From contig NZ_QTQP01000040.1 in NCBI RefSeq assembly GCF_003854275.1, positions 1 to 64,000 on the forward strand: DNA of 64,000 nucleotides. The letters are read 5' to 3'. Of this stretch, positions 17,701 to 26,038 are shown piece by piece. Origin of the DNA: Burkholderia sp. Bp8963. GTDB taxonomy: Bacteria; Pseudomonadota; Gammaproteobacteria; Burkholderiales; Burkholderiaceae. The position numbers were made by a program, and so were the translations under genes. Within the stretch, counting starts at the first letter, position 1, and every line of letters starts with the position of its first letter. The notes beneath the pieces were generated by a model. That model was not told where the DNA came from and searched no databases. It was given only the letters and a program-made list of their open reading frames with translations.

Positions 17701-20700
17701 GATCACGGGCAGCCGCAGTGCGACACCGACGCTGTTCAGCGTGCAGTCGGGGCCGGTGTGGCAGCAGTATGCGCAGTACACGCTGACCGACGCGAATCGC
17801 TTTTTCCCGGCGCTTGCGGCAAGCAAGGGGAACGTGACGCCGCCGTTGCCGAGGGATGGCGGGCAACTGGTGCTGGCCGCGACGAAGGCGCTCACGCTCG
17901 GCGCGACGCTGAACATGGCAGCCGCCGCCGGCGGTGCGCCGGCAGAAGTCGATATCGCGTCGCAGGACATTCAGGTCACCGGCAATGGCGCACCGGCGCT
18001 GGCCGGCTATCTGCAGATCAGCGGCGATGCACTGGATTCGCTGAACGCGGGAAGCCTGCTGATCGGCGGCACGCGCGCGGCGACGACGAATGGCGTGACG
18101 ATCACGCCGATTGCGAACAGCGTGGTGGTGTCGAACGACGGCAACACGTCGCTGAAGGGACCGGAAATCCTGCTGGTCACGAAGACCGATGCGAGCAGTA
18201 CGGATCCGAACGCGGCGAACGGGCTGCGCGTCGATGCGGGCGCATCGATTGCGGCAACGGGCGATTACCCGGCCGCGCAGGACCAGCCGCTCACGATTGC
18301 GGGCGATGGCGCGCTGCTGCGCGTGTCGAACGGCGCGATGGCGCCGCTCAAGCGCACGGGCGGCACGGGTACGGGCCTGATGACGGTCGGCGCGGGCGCG
18401 ACGCTCGCGGGCGGTCAGGCGCTGACGCTCGATTCATCGGGTGACCTGAAGGTCGATCCGAGCGCCGTGCTGTCGGCGAAGGCGATCACGGCGGACGGCT
18501 CGGCGATCACGTTCACGAGCGCGAATGGCGCGGCTGCCGCGAGCCTGCCGGGCTTCGTGATCGATCCGACGGGGCTCGCGCAGTTCGCGAACACGCAGCA
18601 GGTGACGCTGCGCAGCTATGGCGCGATCGGCTTCGTCGGCGACGTGAATGCAACGTTCGGCAATAGCGTCGACCTGAGCGCGGGCACGTTCACGAGCGAC
18701 GGCGGGCATGTGACGCTGAACGCGCCGCAGATCGCGTTCACGAACGAGACGGGCGCGGCGAACGCGACGGCCGTGCCGGGCAACGGCACGCTGACGGTCA
18801 ACGCGAAGGAGATCGACTTCGGCACCGGCACGAAGACGGTGAGCGGATTCTCGTCGGCGACCATGACCGCGACCGGCGGCATCGTCGGGCAGGGTACGGG
18901 CACGTTCGATTTCGGTGTGCTGCCGGTGACGCTAAATGCGCCGGTGTATCTGGCCGACACGAGTTCGGCATCGACCGTGAAGACGACGGGCGCGCTGACA
19001 CTGAATGGCGCGACCGGCACGGCACTGACGAAGACGCCGGTGGGTGGCGCATTCAGCTTCATTGGCGGCACGCTCGCCGACAACGGCGCGACGATTACGG
19101 CGCCCGCGGGCAACGTGAGCCTGGAAGCAACGAGCGGCAACCTGACGATCGGCAGCGGCGCGACCGTGAGTTCGGCGGGGGTGTCGAAGCAGTTCTTCGA
19201 TGTGACGCAATACGCGCCGGCTGGCGCGATCACGCTGACGGCCGACAAAGGCACGGTGGACGTGCAATCCGGCTCAACGCTGGACTTCTCGGGCGCGACC
19301 GGCGGTGGCGCGGCCGGCAGCCTGACGCTGTCGGCACCGCAGCAGGTGGTGAACCTGAACGGCACGATCAAGGGCGGCGCGGCGGCAGGCTTCACGGGCG
19401 GCTCGCTGTCGCTCGACACGGGTGGCGCGGCGGACCTGGACGCGCTTGCGAAGACGCTCGCGTCGAGCGGCGTGAACCAGTCGATCGCAGTCCATACGAA
19501 GACGGGCAACCTGACGCTGTCGGCCGGCAACGCACTGACCGCACGCACGGTATCGCTGACGGCGGACGGCGGCGCGGGCAACGCGTCGGATACGGCGAAC
19601 GGCAACGTGAACGTGCTGGGCACGATCGACGCATCGGGCAACGCGGGCGGAGGAATCGACCTGTACGGCAAGAGCGGCGTGGATATCGAAGGCACGCTGC
19701 TCGCGCGCGGCTCGGATCCGAACCAGCGCGGCGGCAAGGTGAACATCGGCACCAGCGCGGTGTTCGATCCGACCGTCGCAAATCCCTACAACGCGACCTA
19801 TGGTTACGAGAACATCGATCCGTCGCGCGCGGGGCTGATCCGCGTCGGCGCGAACGCGTTGATCGATGTATCGGGCGGCACGGCCGGCGGATTGTCGGGC
19901 GGTACGGTGAATTTCCGCGCGCCGCTGCTGGCGGACGGCACGGTGAACGTATCGCTGCCGGCATCGGGTTTCAACGCGGGCAAGGGAATCGCGGGCTCGC
20001 GCGCGACGACGCTCGAAGCGTATGCGGTGTGGAGCACGACCGACGCAACGACAGGCGCACAGCACTTCGACGGCATCATCGATCCGGCCGGATGGTATGA
20101 CGCGACGGGCAGCCTGGTGTCGGGAACGTTCACCGACGGCAGCGGCAACACGGTGCTGAACTACACGGCCGGCAGTCTGACTGCGGACCAGCTCCGGGCG
20201 TACCTGAACGCCGACTATTTCGTGCCGGCAACGGCGAATGCCGAACACCAGACCTTCTACGGCTATCAGCACGGCGACGCGACGGCGGCGGTGCCGGGCA
20301 CGCTGATGGCCTTCGTCCGGCACGGACTCGACGCGACCGCGAATCCGTTTGCCGGCGCGAACGTGGCGAACGCGCGCGTGGTGCCGGGCATCGAGCTCGA
20401 CAACCCGAGCCCGTCGATCAATGGCGGGAATATTCAGGTGCTGACGAACTGGAACCTCGGGGCCGGCACGTCGCAGGCCGATCCCGTGTTCCGTTTCCAT
20501 GGCCAGGCGCCGATCGTGACGCTGCGCGCCGAGAACAACGTCAAGCTCAACGCGAGCCTGACGGACGGCTTCTTCCAGATCGGGAATCCGTTAGGCGGCG
20601 GGACGATCCCGGTTCCGCCACTCTCGTCGCAGAGCGCGGCGCTGCACACTTACCTGGCACCGTCCGGCACTTACGCGAACATGGGATATGGAATTTCCTA

Positions 20701-23700
20701 CTACGGAAACAACCAGACCGGGCCGAATCACAACCTGGCCATCGGGCCCGGTCAGCCAGCCGGTGGCACACCCGACGAAATCGCGGAGTACTACACGCTT
20801 TACACGGCGTACGCGGGCTATCTGGGCCAGACGGCGTCTGCCGATATTACCGCTCCGCTCGGCTGGCAGCCGAACAACAGCACGATCCAGATCATCAGTC
20901 AGTTTCATGCTTACGGAAAGCCCATGCCTGGCGCACCTGTTGCACCCGTCGCGCCTTCCGCCGCAGAACAGGCCTCGAATCCGGCTTCCTACTTGATCTA
21001 CCTGAACGACTACAACAAGTTTCTCGTGGCGGCGAGTCAGTTTTTCATCAAGACCCGGCAGACGCCCCTTACTCCCACTGTCACACCGCCGGCAGTGCAA
21101 CCGGTCGCGGTGATCACGTCGACGACGATCGACCTGCCTGTCCAGACCGACAACACGCCGTCGCCTGTTGCCACTGCGACGAATCCGCTGCCGCTTCAAT
21201 CCGCGTCGCTGGCGGGCGGGGACAGCAGCTCGTTCCGGGTGGTGGCAGGCGCCAACCTGGGTAGCACGAACCCGCTGGCGCTCCAGGCCCGATCGACCTT
21301 CAACGGTGCAGCGGACAGCGGGAGCGTGACGTTCGACGGGCATACGGCGTATCTCGACGGCAGCGGCATGCTGCTGCTTGCGCCGACGATGCTGCGCACC
21401 GGCACCGGTTCGATCGACGTGGCTGCGGGCAACAATATCGCGCTGTTCAACGCAGCCAGCACGACCGATCCTGCCGGCCCGATCGTGCCGGGCGTGATCT
21501 ATACCGCGGGTGCCCGCAATCCGAATGCGCCCGCGATGGGGACGTCAACGGTGATCGTCAGCGCCGGCAACAACTCGCAGTTCCCGGATATTCTGGTTTC
21601 GCCGATGGTCAATCCGGACTCGGCGGGCGACATCAGCCTGCGCGCACAAGGCAATATCACCGGCATCGAATACACGACCGACACGACCGGGCTGGTCACC
21701 GGCACGGTGGGCACGAACACCAGCCAGTACTGGTGGCAGTGGATGGAGATCACCCCATACCGCACTTCCAACAGCAACAGCAGTGGCGCGATTACCTATT
21801 TGCCGATCACGCGCACGTCGATCGACTTCGGTGCGTTCGACCAGGGGGTGATGAGCGTTGGCGGCAACGTGTCGGTCAGCGCGGGCGGCAACATCGCCGA
21901 TCTCGGCGTGTCGTTGCCGACCACCTGGTATCTGGACGGCGGCGGCAACCCGGTGACGGTCGGCGGCGGCAACCTGAGCGTGCATGCGGGTGGGGATATC
22001 CTGAGCGGCGACTATTTCGTCGCGAAGGGAACGGGCACGCTGACCGCGGGCGGTCGGATTGCCGCCGATTTCAGCGTGCCGCCCGCGTACCTCGGGCAGC
22101 CGCCGCTTGCGACGTCCACGGTGCTTGCCGTGCAGGACGGGATCTTCAATGTGAGCGCGCGTCAGGGTGTCGATATCGGCGCGGTCATGAACCCGTCCTA
22201 CACGAGCGGAAGCGTCGGGCGCTACATGCAGTACGCCGACGGGCAAGGATACTCGTCGACGTCGGCGGTCGACGTGCTGTCGACCACCGGCGACGTGCAG
22301 TTCGGCACGCTCGGCAATTACCTGGTGGGCGGCGGGACGGTCATGCCTGCGAGCCTGAACCTGACGGCGCTCACGGGCGGCATCACGGTCGAGTCGAGCG
22401 GCATGCTGTATCCGTCCGCCGTCGGTCAATTGAACCTGATCGCCGATCAGACGGTGAATCTGTCGAGCGCGGGCATCGATGCGTCGGGAACCTTCGGCAT
22501 GTCGGATTCGGATCCGGCTGCGATGCCGTCGCCGACGCAGCCGCATGCCATCGCGAATGCACACGGGACGAGCGCGCTGCACGCGAACGATACGGAACCG
22601 GTGCGTATCTACAGCCTGAACGGAAGCATCGTCGACGGCTTGCCGCCGGCTGCGGGCGACGCGAGCGGGGGCGCCTACCTGAAGCTCGTCAAGGTTGCGG
22701 TCGGCAAGCCCGCGCTGATCCAGGCCGGCCAGGACATCGTGAACCTGGCCTTCGAAGGACAGAACCTGCGCGCGGCCGACGTCACGCGTATCGTGGCCGG
22801 GCGTGATATCTACGATACGCCGGCGGTGGAGGTCGACGTCGGTGCGCCGCAACTCGTGCTGGCCGGCCCCGGTACGTTCGATATCGAAGCCGGCCGCGAC
22901 ATCGGGCCGCTGACGAACCAGGCGCAGCTCTACGCGTCGATGCGCGCGGGATATCGCGCGACGCCCACCGGCATCGACGCGATCGGCAACGCCGACAACC
23001 CGGCGTTGCCGCACGAGAGCGCGAACATCAACGTGCTGTTCGGCGTCGGGCCGGGCGTCGACAATGCCGCGTTCATCTCGGCGTATATCGATCCGGCGAG
23101 CGCGGTGCCCGGCGTGCCGAGCGCGACGTCGGCGCTGATCGCGTTCATGGAGCAATACGATGCCGGGCAGGTCGTCGACACCGGGTTGGCAAAGGACAAG
23201 CAGGCCGCGCAGCAGAGCGTGGGCACGCTCACGGCTGCCGACGCATGGAAGCAATTCCAGGCGCTGCCCACCTATGTGCAGCAGCTCTTTGCCGAGCAGG
23301 TGCTGTTCAGCGTGCTGAGTCGCGTCGGGCTCGACTACAACGATTCGGCGAGCCCGTACTACCAGCAGTACGCGCGTGGCTACCAGGCGATCAACACGCT
23401 GTTCCCGAGCGCGCTCGGCTACACGGCGAACAACCTCGGCGGCGGCAGCAATGGTGCGAACAAGCTGGTGACCACCGGCAACCTGGATATCCGCAGTACG
23501 ACGATCCAGACGCAGCAAGGCGGCAACATCTCGATCCTCGGGCCCGGTGGACGGGCGCTGGTGGGCAGCACGTCGGCACCGCCCGCGATCGTCGGCTCGT
23601 ACGGCAAGGTCGTGGCTGGCCCCGGCACGATGGGTATCCTGACGCTCGAGCAGGGTGACATCGACATCTTCACCGACCAGAGCGTGCTGCTCGCGCAAAG

Positions 23701-24355
23701 CCGGATCTTCACCGAGCAGGGCGGCAACATGACGATCTGGAGTTCGAACGGTGACATCAACGCCGGCAAGGGCTCGAAATCGGTCGCCGATACGCCCGCG
23801 CCGAATTACGTGTGCGACCCGAACCATTACTGCACGATCGACGCGCGTGGCGAGGTGACGGGCGCCGGCATCGCGACGTTGCAGACGATTCCGGGCGCGC
23901 CGGTGAGCGACGCGAACCTGATTGCGCCGCGCGGCACGGTCGACGCGGGTGATGCGGGGATTCGTGTTTCCGGGAACCTGAACGTCGCGGCGCTGCATGT
24001 CGCGAACGCCGACAACATCCAGGTGCAGGGCAAGGCGACCGGCATTCCGGTGGTGCAGGCGGTGAACACGGGTGCGCTGACTGCGGCGAGTTCGGCTGCG
24101 TCGGCAGCGAGCCAGATGGCGCAGGACCTCGCGAAGAACAACGCGGCGCACGGCAACCAGCGGCGCTGGACGATCTCGGTGCAGGTCGAGGGTTTTGGCG
24201 ATGGCGGCGCTGCCGATCAGAAGAAGCGGCGCGGGAGCGAAACGCTAGGCTATCGGCCGAACGCGTCGGTCGCGGTGCTTGGCCTCGGCGGCCCCGGTGA
24301 TACGCAGCGGCGGTTTCTGACACGGGAGGAGCAGAACCGTTTGAGTGGGGGCTAA
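11798..24355 (+). CDS. Giant TPS exoprotein 1 (filamentous haemagglutinin-like TpsA)
   Basis: About 4185 residues. A basic, long signal peptide ends in AHAHAAG. A conserved SIRNLGHAAQAVAAQIAAQQ segment comes next, then the TPS/haemagglutination domain at about 134-275 (NVDVKQTGQNAVLTWETMNV; NWAVLNRI; VYVINRNGVLFGAGSQVNVH). The rest is a repetitive Gly/Ala/Thr/Val beta-helix. A helical insert lies near 23,090-23,400 (ADAWKQFQALPTYVQQLFAE). The end is a conserved C-terminus (RRWTISVQVEGFGDGG), as in DUF3739-type haemagglutinins. TpsA proteins are exported by Sec and then by an outer-membrane TpsB pore; no TpsB is in the window. Start ATG 11798 has GGGGA nearby; an in-frame ATG at 11768 is the alternative. 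The gene follows STN/sigma/FecR module 1, separated only by the GH1/phage scar. Confidence 0.9.
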   Translation: MSGRTQRQSKSVQSAAQARLLRVRPLCHAIALMLAAGVGAHAHAAGIMNLGQATARASGGGTGGVGGVPGMPNLGVSPQQALQASQPSIRNLGHAAQAVAAQIAAQQSAAAAVAGLPSTVPNGLVPGGLQVAPGITFVTNDKGDRVSQNTDASNPLLWVNANGPQQTIDSSGHVNVDVKQTGQNAVLTWETMNVGRQTTLNFDQSAGKQTNGANNWAVLNRINDPSGRPSQILGNVNAQGAVYVINRNGVLFGAGSQVNVHSLVASSLDLLNMNDYNQTFVNRLPVVVGNMIQDAAGIAASNQQFLSLPAGTTGGLAYPASGSSGTVQGVGGVPYELLGLGNQVGVSSLSQYQPPGDITIEPGASITTHINGTISDGGFVLVAAPNVSNGGHITATAGQVVLAAGVGVSLRPNVDNPQVLLPELSGRIMIPIDPYTSIDLTPPGTLTNTGIIEAARGNVNLLGSRVAQNGVVGVTTSVNAPGTITISTVDEYNANNPAGNAYLGRGLLTASDGSGVNDTNRAGLLSFGPTSVTAVLADQDGQTVTSSPGTTFTPGALKVTAGSVWFQGGSLVEAPGSTVSVAALSATTYAPSPDIQAVGGRIYVDNGATIDVSGLANVELPISDTLVTVGRVGLNELADSPLLRDGFLFGLKNVVVDSTLTGTRSDGVQWVGSPILNLSGYVNLIPRTVDQLLINGGTITLAGNDVMTAQGSSLNLNGGYIHYDGGIVNTTRLVDANGALVPIGQASPYDTYVGIAGQFTETHPRWGVTKTWYNPLLSGGMFASDYIVGGNAGTLNVFASQALVLDGDISAQAFAGSKQVQGNAEPTGGTFSLGGNAQLTQGNSATTSGDQSLVILQPQAPQLDSVAPGFGIATPLDRNALNALPDTDPDNLLATHVVPVDTLNSGGFSKLNVIEDKMGGKGYVVTDGTQLKLQPGGSITLATGALSKRPITVLGDLVVPSGTIALSTAGDIVVGTDALLSVAGQWVNNDTQTAAGTTPGGSHYVNGGSITLSAGGGVDLQAASVLDVSSGGQMLSNGRLLSSNGIPVGKGGNVSLIADANPLSYLAPPPDVNLKMDGTIRSFGFAGGGALTLQTSGFQIGGDAASAPAWALALPTDFFARQGFGSYVLKAMFDASVAPDTTVFVTQQNLIPNVPALQQAASGANLASGGLTSIGAIDAYHRQPTSTVLTGGNYLWAGPNYLNMTGLSAGPVPIYPDATGRVIVGHGASIVTDPGGSIGLGSPVQVTVLGSLVAPGGAITLSADSHTNSPYSQSGQFDSGYASAGKSVWLGSDAVLDVSGVALTNPLAAPVKNGQTTYLPVTGKVLPGGTVALSDDSGYVVTQAGSKIDVSGASANFDQLQANGTYASQPVWSDAGSIALAVSQGLFLDATLDAHPGAAQAKGGALTILPRQNYSGIGATALVVRQGGTLVPAGLTPGQDFATAIDPTTGLPLVTKGGVIQFAADRLNGSEIARLVLGDANVVGSPVPIAFAGDVDLKLAESVIVNTGRIAAISDAQLNTLLSTVPPQPDPNSAPTPVLPTLLAQPQHAIGSTVTIDAPYVAFAGPAITGSSAQFSPVAAASDATLNVNAAFIDLENQFQLNNFGNANFTSRGDIRLSSTNPPLTTNASLAPGKLYTPGNLTFKAADVYPATGSTFIVDAVGPTDPVTGTPAPTTVTFASNGPSGTPLSAGGTLLVDATNIVQGGTVRAPSGTLVFGVGDPTNAATKAQFDNLPLVVTDSVTLANGSVTSVSNSGLTLPYGTTLDGVEWQFNPSAADSRADLTAPPAKTIGVNGSRVALDKGATIDLSGGGGLQAAEWVPGTGGTRDVLSQYNVSYATNASGVALPVNVGASNVYAIVPGAQSPVAAYDPVFAQTLQPATNANGTVGSQTLSAGVGQASLTSAVGQAVYLSGVPGLAAGYYTLLPGKYATLPGAYRVTASSMTGNVAPGASKVLPDGTVVTSGYFADAITGSRSATPTLFSVQSGPVWQQYAQYTLTDANRFFPALAASKGNVTPPLPRDGGQLVLAATKALTLGATLNMAAAAGGAPAEVDIASQDIQVTGNGAPALAGYLQISGDALDSLNAGSLLIGGTRAATTNGVTITPIANSVVVSNDGNTSLKGPEILLVTKTDASSTDPNAANGLRVDAGASIAATGDYPAAQDQPLTIAGDGALLRVSNGAMAPLKRTGGTGTGLMTVGAGATLAGGQALTLDSSGDLKVDPSAVLSAKAITADGSAITFTSANGAAAASLPGFVIDPTGLAQFANTQQVTLRSYGAIGFVGDVNATFGNSVDLSAGTFTSDGGHVTLNAPQIAFTNETGAANATAVPGNGTLTVNAKEIDFGTGTKTVSGFSSATMTATGGIVGQGTGTFDFGVLPVTLNAPVYLADTSSASTVKTTGALTLNGATGTALTKTPVGGAFSFIGGTLADNGATITAPAGNVSLEATSGNLTIGSGATVSSAGVSKQFFDVTQYAPAGAITLTADKGTVDVQSGSTLDFSGATGGGAAGSLTLSAPQQVVNLNGTIKGGAAAGFTGGSLSLDTGGAADLDALAKTLASSGVNQSIAVHTKTGNLTLSAGNALTARTVSLTADGGAGNASDTANGNVNVLGTIDASGNAGGGIDLYGKSGVDIEGTLLARGSDPNQRGGKVNIGTSAVFDPTVANPYNATYGYENIDPSRAGLIRVGANALIDVSGGTAGGLSGGTVNFRAPLLADGTVNVSLPASGFNAGKGIAGSRATTLEAYAVWSTTDATTGAQHFDGIIDPAGWYDATGSLVSGTFTDGSGNTVLNYTAGSLTADQLRAYLNADYFVPATANAEHQTFYGYQHGDATAAVPGTLMAFVRHGLDATANPFAGANVANARVVPGIELDNPSPSINGGNIQVLTNWNLGAGTSQADPVFRFHGQAPIVTLRAENNVKLNASLTDGFFQIGNPLGGGTIPVPPLSSQSAALHTYLAPSGTYANMGYGISYYGNNQTGPNHNLAIGPGQPAGGTPDEIAEYYTLYTAYAGYLGQTASADITAPLGWQPNNSTIQIISQFHAYGKPMPGAPVAPVAPSAAEQASNPASYLIYLNDYNKFLVAASQFFIKTRQTPLTPTVTPPAVQPVAVITSTTIDLPVQTDNTPSPVATATNPLPLQSASLAGGDSSSFRVVAGANLGSTNPLALQARSTFNGAADSGSVTFDGHTAYLDGSGMLLLAPTMLRTGTGSIDVAAGNNIALFNAASTTDPAGPIVPGVIYTAGARNPNAPAMGTSTVIVSAGNNSQFPDILVSPMVNPDSAGDISLRAQGNITGIEYTTDTTGLVTGTVGTNTSQYWWQWMEITPYRTSNSNSSGAITYLPITRTSIDFGAFDQGVMSVGGNVSVSAGGNIADLGVSLPTTWYLDGGGNPVTVGGGNLSVHAGGDILSGDYFVAKGTGTLTAGGRIAADFSVPPAYLGQPPLATSTVLAVQDGIFNVSARQGVDIGAVMNPSYTSGSVGRYMQYADGQGYSSTSAVDVLSTTGDVQFGTLGNYLVGGGTVMPASLNLTALTGGITVESSGMLYPSAVGQLNLIADQTVNLSSAGIDASGTFGMSDSDPAAMPSPTQPHAIANAHGTSALHANDTEPVRIYSLNGSIVDGLPPAAGDASGGAYLKLVKVAVGKPALIQAGQDIVNLAFEGQNLRAADVTRIVAGRDIYDTPAVEVDVGAPQLVLAGPGTFDIEAGRDIGPLTNQAQLYASMRAGYRATPTGIDAIGNADNPALPHESANINVLFGVGPGVDNAAFISAYIDPASAVPGVPSATSALIAFMEQYDAGQVVDTGLAKDKQAAQQSVGTLTAADAWKQFQALPTYVQQLFAEQVLFSVLSRVGLDYNDSASPYYQQYARGYQAINTLFPSALGYTANNLGGGSNGANKLVTTGNLDIRSTTIQTQQGGNISILGPGGRALVGSTSAPPAIVGSYGKVVAGPGTMGILTLEQGDIDIFTDQSVLLAQSRIFTEQGGNMTIWSSNGDINAGKGSKSVADTPAPNYVCDPNHYCTIDARGEVTGAGIATLQTIPGAPVSDANLIAPRGTVDAGDAGIRVSGNLNVAALHVANADNIQVQGKATGIPVVQAVNTGALTAASSAASAASQMAQDLAKNNAAHGNQRRWTISVQVEGFGDGGAADQKKRRGSETLGYRPNASVAVLGLGGPGDTQRRFLTREEQNRLSGG

Positions 24356-24369
24356 GCGGCGGGTCTTGC

Positions 24370-24399
24370 CGCTTGAACGGAGGCTTGCGCGTTCAAGCG
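24370..24399 (+). terminator. Stem-loop after exoprotein 1
   Basis: CGCTTGAAC, 12-base loop, GTTCAAGCG: a perfect nine-base stem 15 bases after the stop. No T-run follows, so it may be an mRNA-stabilising hairpin or a weak terminator. The remaining 24400-24661 shows no gene. Confidence 0.5.
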
Positions 24400-24661
24400 T
24401 AGCGGCGCGGTCCGACCTCTCGGCCCGCGCCGATTGCGAGCAGTCGCCGCGCCGATGTTTACTCGCGACCGCGCACGCGGCGCTGGAACGGATGGACCGG
24501 CACCGAAGGTCCGGACGGCATGCCGGGGGGATAGCCTCATTGGCCTGTGGCGCATGGAGTAGGACGGTAATGCCCTGGGTCAATCGACAGAATGATCTGC
24601 GAGCAGTTGCCCGGATGGACCGCCACTCGCTTTCGCTTCTATTCTTGTTCGGCGCTGCGTG

Positions 24662-25054
24662 CTATTCGGCGATCCCGCCGCGGCGTTCGGTCTGGCTCTG
24701 GCTGAAGCTGAATTTCTGCAGGATGCCATCCGTGTCAAACATCAGCACGAGTTGCTTCTTGTTGACATCGGCACCGTGCGAAAAAAGGCTGACGATCGGG
24801 ACGTAGCTCGCGACGGTTGGCGTCGAATGCGCGTAGACGTATGTCCAGACTTCGCGACCGCCGTCCGTGTATCCGACAGCGGAAGGATCACCAAATGCGT
24901 CACGGACCTCCTGCTTCGTCGTTTTGCCCTGGACGAGCTTTTGATCAAGCGACTCCCGCGTCGTCTCCTTCAGTTGAGTGTTGCCGGTACTTGCGCAGCC
25001 GACGAGCGCGCCGACAGCAAGCACGATTGCAAGAGTAGCTAACGTATTCTTCAT
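24662..25054 (-). CDS. Small outer-membrane lipoprotein, SmpA/OmlA-like
   Basis: 130 residues from ATG 25054. The signal sequence MKNTLATLAIVLAVGALVGC ends in the lipobox LVGC. The mature part has QGKTTKQEVRDAFGDPSAVG, the G-x-T-x-x-x-V-x-x-x-F-G-x-P pattern of the BamE/SmpA/OmlA fold, then GREVWTYVY and a beta-rich end. BamE proteins belong to the outer-membrane beta-barrel assembly machine, but this short paralogue is separate from the usual bamE context. Its location between two exoprotein genes leaves open a role in surface assembly. An upstream ATG (25087) is less likely because it would bury the signal peptide. Confidence 0.8.
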   Translation of the reverse strand: MKNTLATLAIVLAVGALVGCASTGNTQLKETTRESLDQKLVQGKTTKQEVRDAFGDPSAVGYTDGGREVWTYVYAHSTPTVASYVPIVSLFSHGADVNKKQLVLMFDTDGILQKFSFSQSQTERRGGIAE

Positions 25055-25109
25055 GATGTGGTATCCGTACCTCGCGATTGAAATCAACTGGTTAATAATT
25101 GGAATTTCA

Positions 25110-25267
25110 CCCTGCTCGCCCGTCCCCGTCTGAAGTAGGAATTAGACAGGCCGTGATCGGCAGATCTACCCCGTGGTCTGGTAGTTCGCTTGACGTGGCG
25201 GCGGACCGGAGCGCCAAGAATATCGTCGCAATGTCGCTTGTGACCATCGGGCGGTAGAGGACGTCTC
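25110..25267 (-). repeat. Diverged direct repeat, copy A
   Basis: Shares with copy B (25529-25682) the order of blocks CCTGCYCGC, TGAAGTAGG, GCTYGACRTGGCGGCG, CGATGTCGCTTG (CAATGTCGCTTG here) and GAGGACGTC/GAGCGTCG. On the minus strand one frame reads YRPMVTSDIATIFLALRSAA. Confidence 0.5.
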
Positions 25268-25403
25268 GGCAGGGGATTCCGTGCGGCATCCACATCGGCG
25301 TGCCGGGTTGATCTACACCAGAGGCATCGGAATGGAGCCTGGGTCTGGCGTGCAACACCAGCAATGATTTCGGGTGTGAGACGCGGCATGGAGTAAGAGA
25401 AAC

Positions 25404-25610
25404 TCACGTCTGGTTTATCGACAAGATCGCATTGTCCACCCCATATTTGGGAGACAATTTCTTGTATTCCGCCGCCAGGTATCCATATCGAGTGGTTGCG
25501 AACACCGAGACGATGGTTAAAAACATCTCCCTGCCCGCGCGTCCCTGAAGTAGGGATTCGACACTCGGGATCAGCGGGTCTACTGCGAAGCCTGTTGAAT
25601 CGCTCGACAT
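25404..25610 (-). CDS. Hypothetical fragment within the diverged repeat
   Basis: 68 residues from ATG 25610 (MSSDSTGFAVDPLIPSVESL to VDNAILSINQT). The frame stays open upstream to about 25708 without a start (LVATLFVAQIIASDIATPST). The N-terminal part matches copy A in one frame (SDIAT...). It may be the 3' end of a decayed gene of which copy A is another remnant. No family recognised and no ribosome-binding site. Confidence 0.25.
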   Translation of the reverse strand: MSSDSTGFAVDPLIPSVESLLQGRAGREMFLTIVSVFATTRYGYLAAEYKKLSPKYGVDNAILSINQT

Positions 25611-25682
25611 GGCGGCGTACCAACGTGTCGTCGATGGCGTCGCGATGTCGCTTGCGATAATTTGGGCGACGAAGAGCGTCGC
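25529..25682 (-). repeat. Diverged direct repeat, copy B
   Basis: Partner of copy A; the two are about 420 bp apart in the same orientation and share block order with many substitutions. Confidence 0.5.
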
Positions 25683-26038
25683 TACAAGTGCTTGCGTTCG
25701 ACCGGTGGATCAACAACGTGAGTTCCACGGTGTCAGTATGTGGAGAGGAAAGCCCTGGCCTTCGTCGCAAGACGATGGTGAAACCAGTCTCGTTAAAGCA
25801 GGAAATCGGCCTTGTTCCTGTTCGAGAGGGAATGTGCAAGTCCGACGGAACAGTACCTCGCCACAGAATTGGGCCCAAAAATTTACTAGTCGGCGGTTGC
25901 GGACGGTTCACCGTTTTCCGCCAAGTGAACCAATTACTTCGGATTGTCACATCCGGTTTCTAGGATATGCCGTCCAGTTTGATGCGGATGGCGCGTTGGA
26001 GACCACGACACGCCGAACCTATTTTCCGGTTTCGAGCT

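Larger units (their letters stand above)
25055..26038. other. Decayed or non-coding stretch with a diverged direct repeat
   Basis: About 980 bp of lower-GC sequence with no complete gene. It contains two related segments (25110-25267 and 25529-25682) and one short minus-strand frame (25404-25610). Composition differs from the exoprotein genes around it, suggesting transferred, degraded DNA. The promoter of STN module 2 should lie near its right end but is not evident. Confidence 0.5.

Noticed and set aside
21545..24151. Minus-strand 868-residue frame opposite the 3' end of exoprotein 1
   Set aside because: Same shadow effect; composition almost entirely Arg, Ala, Val, His.
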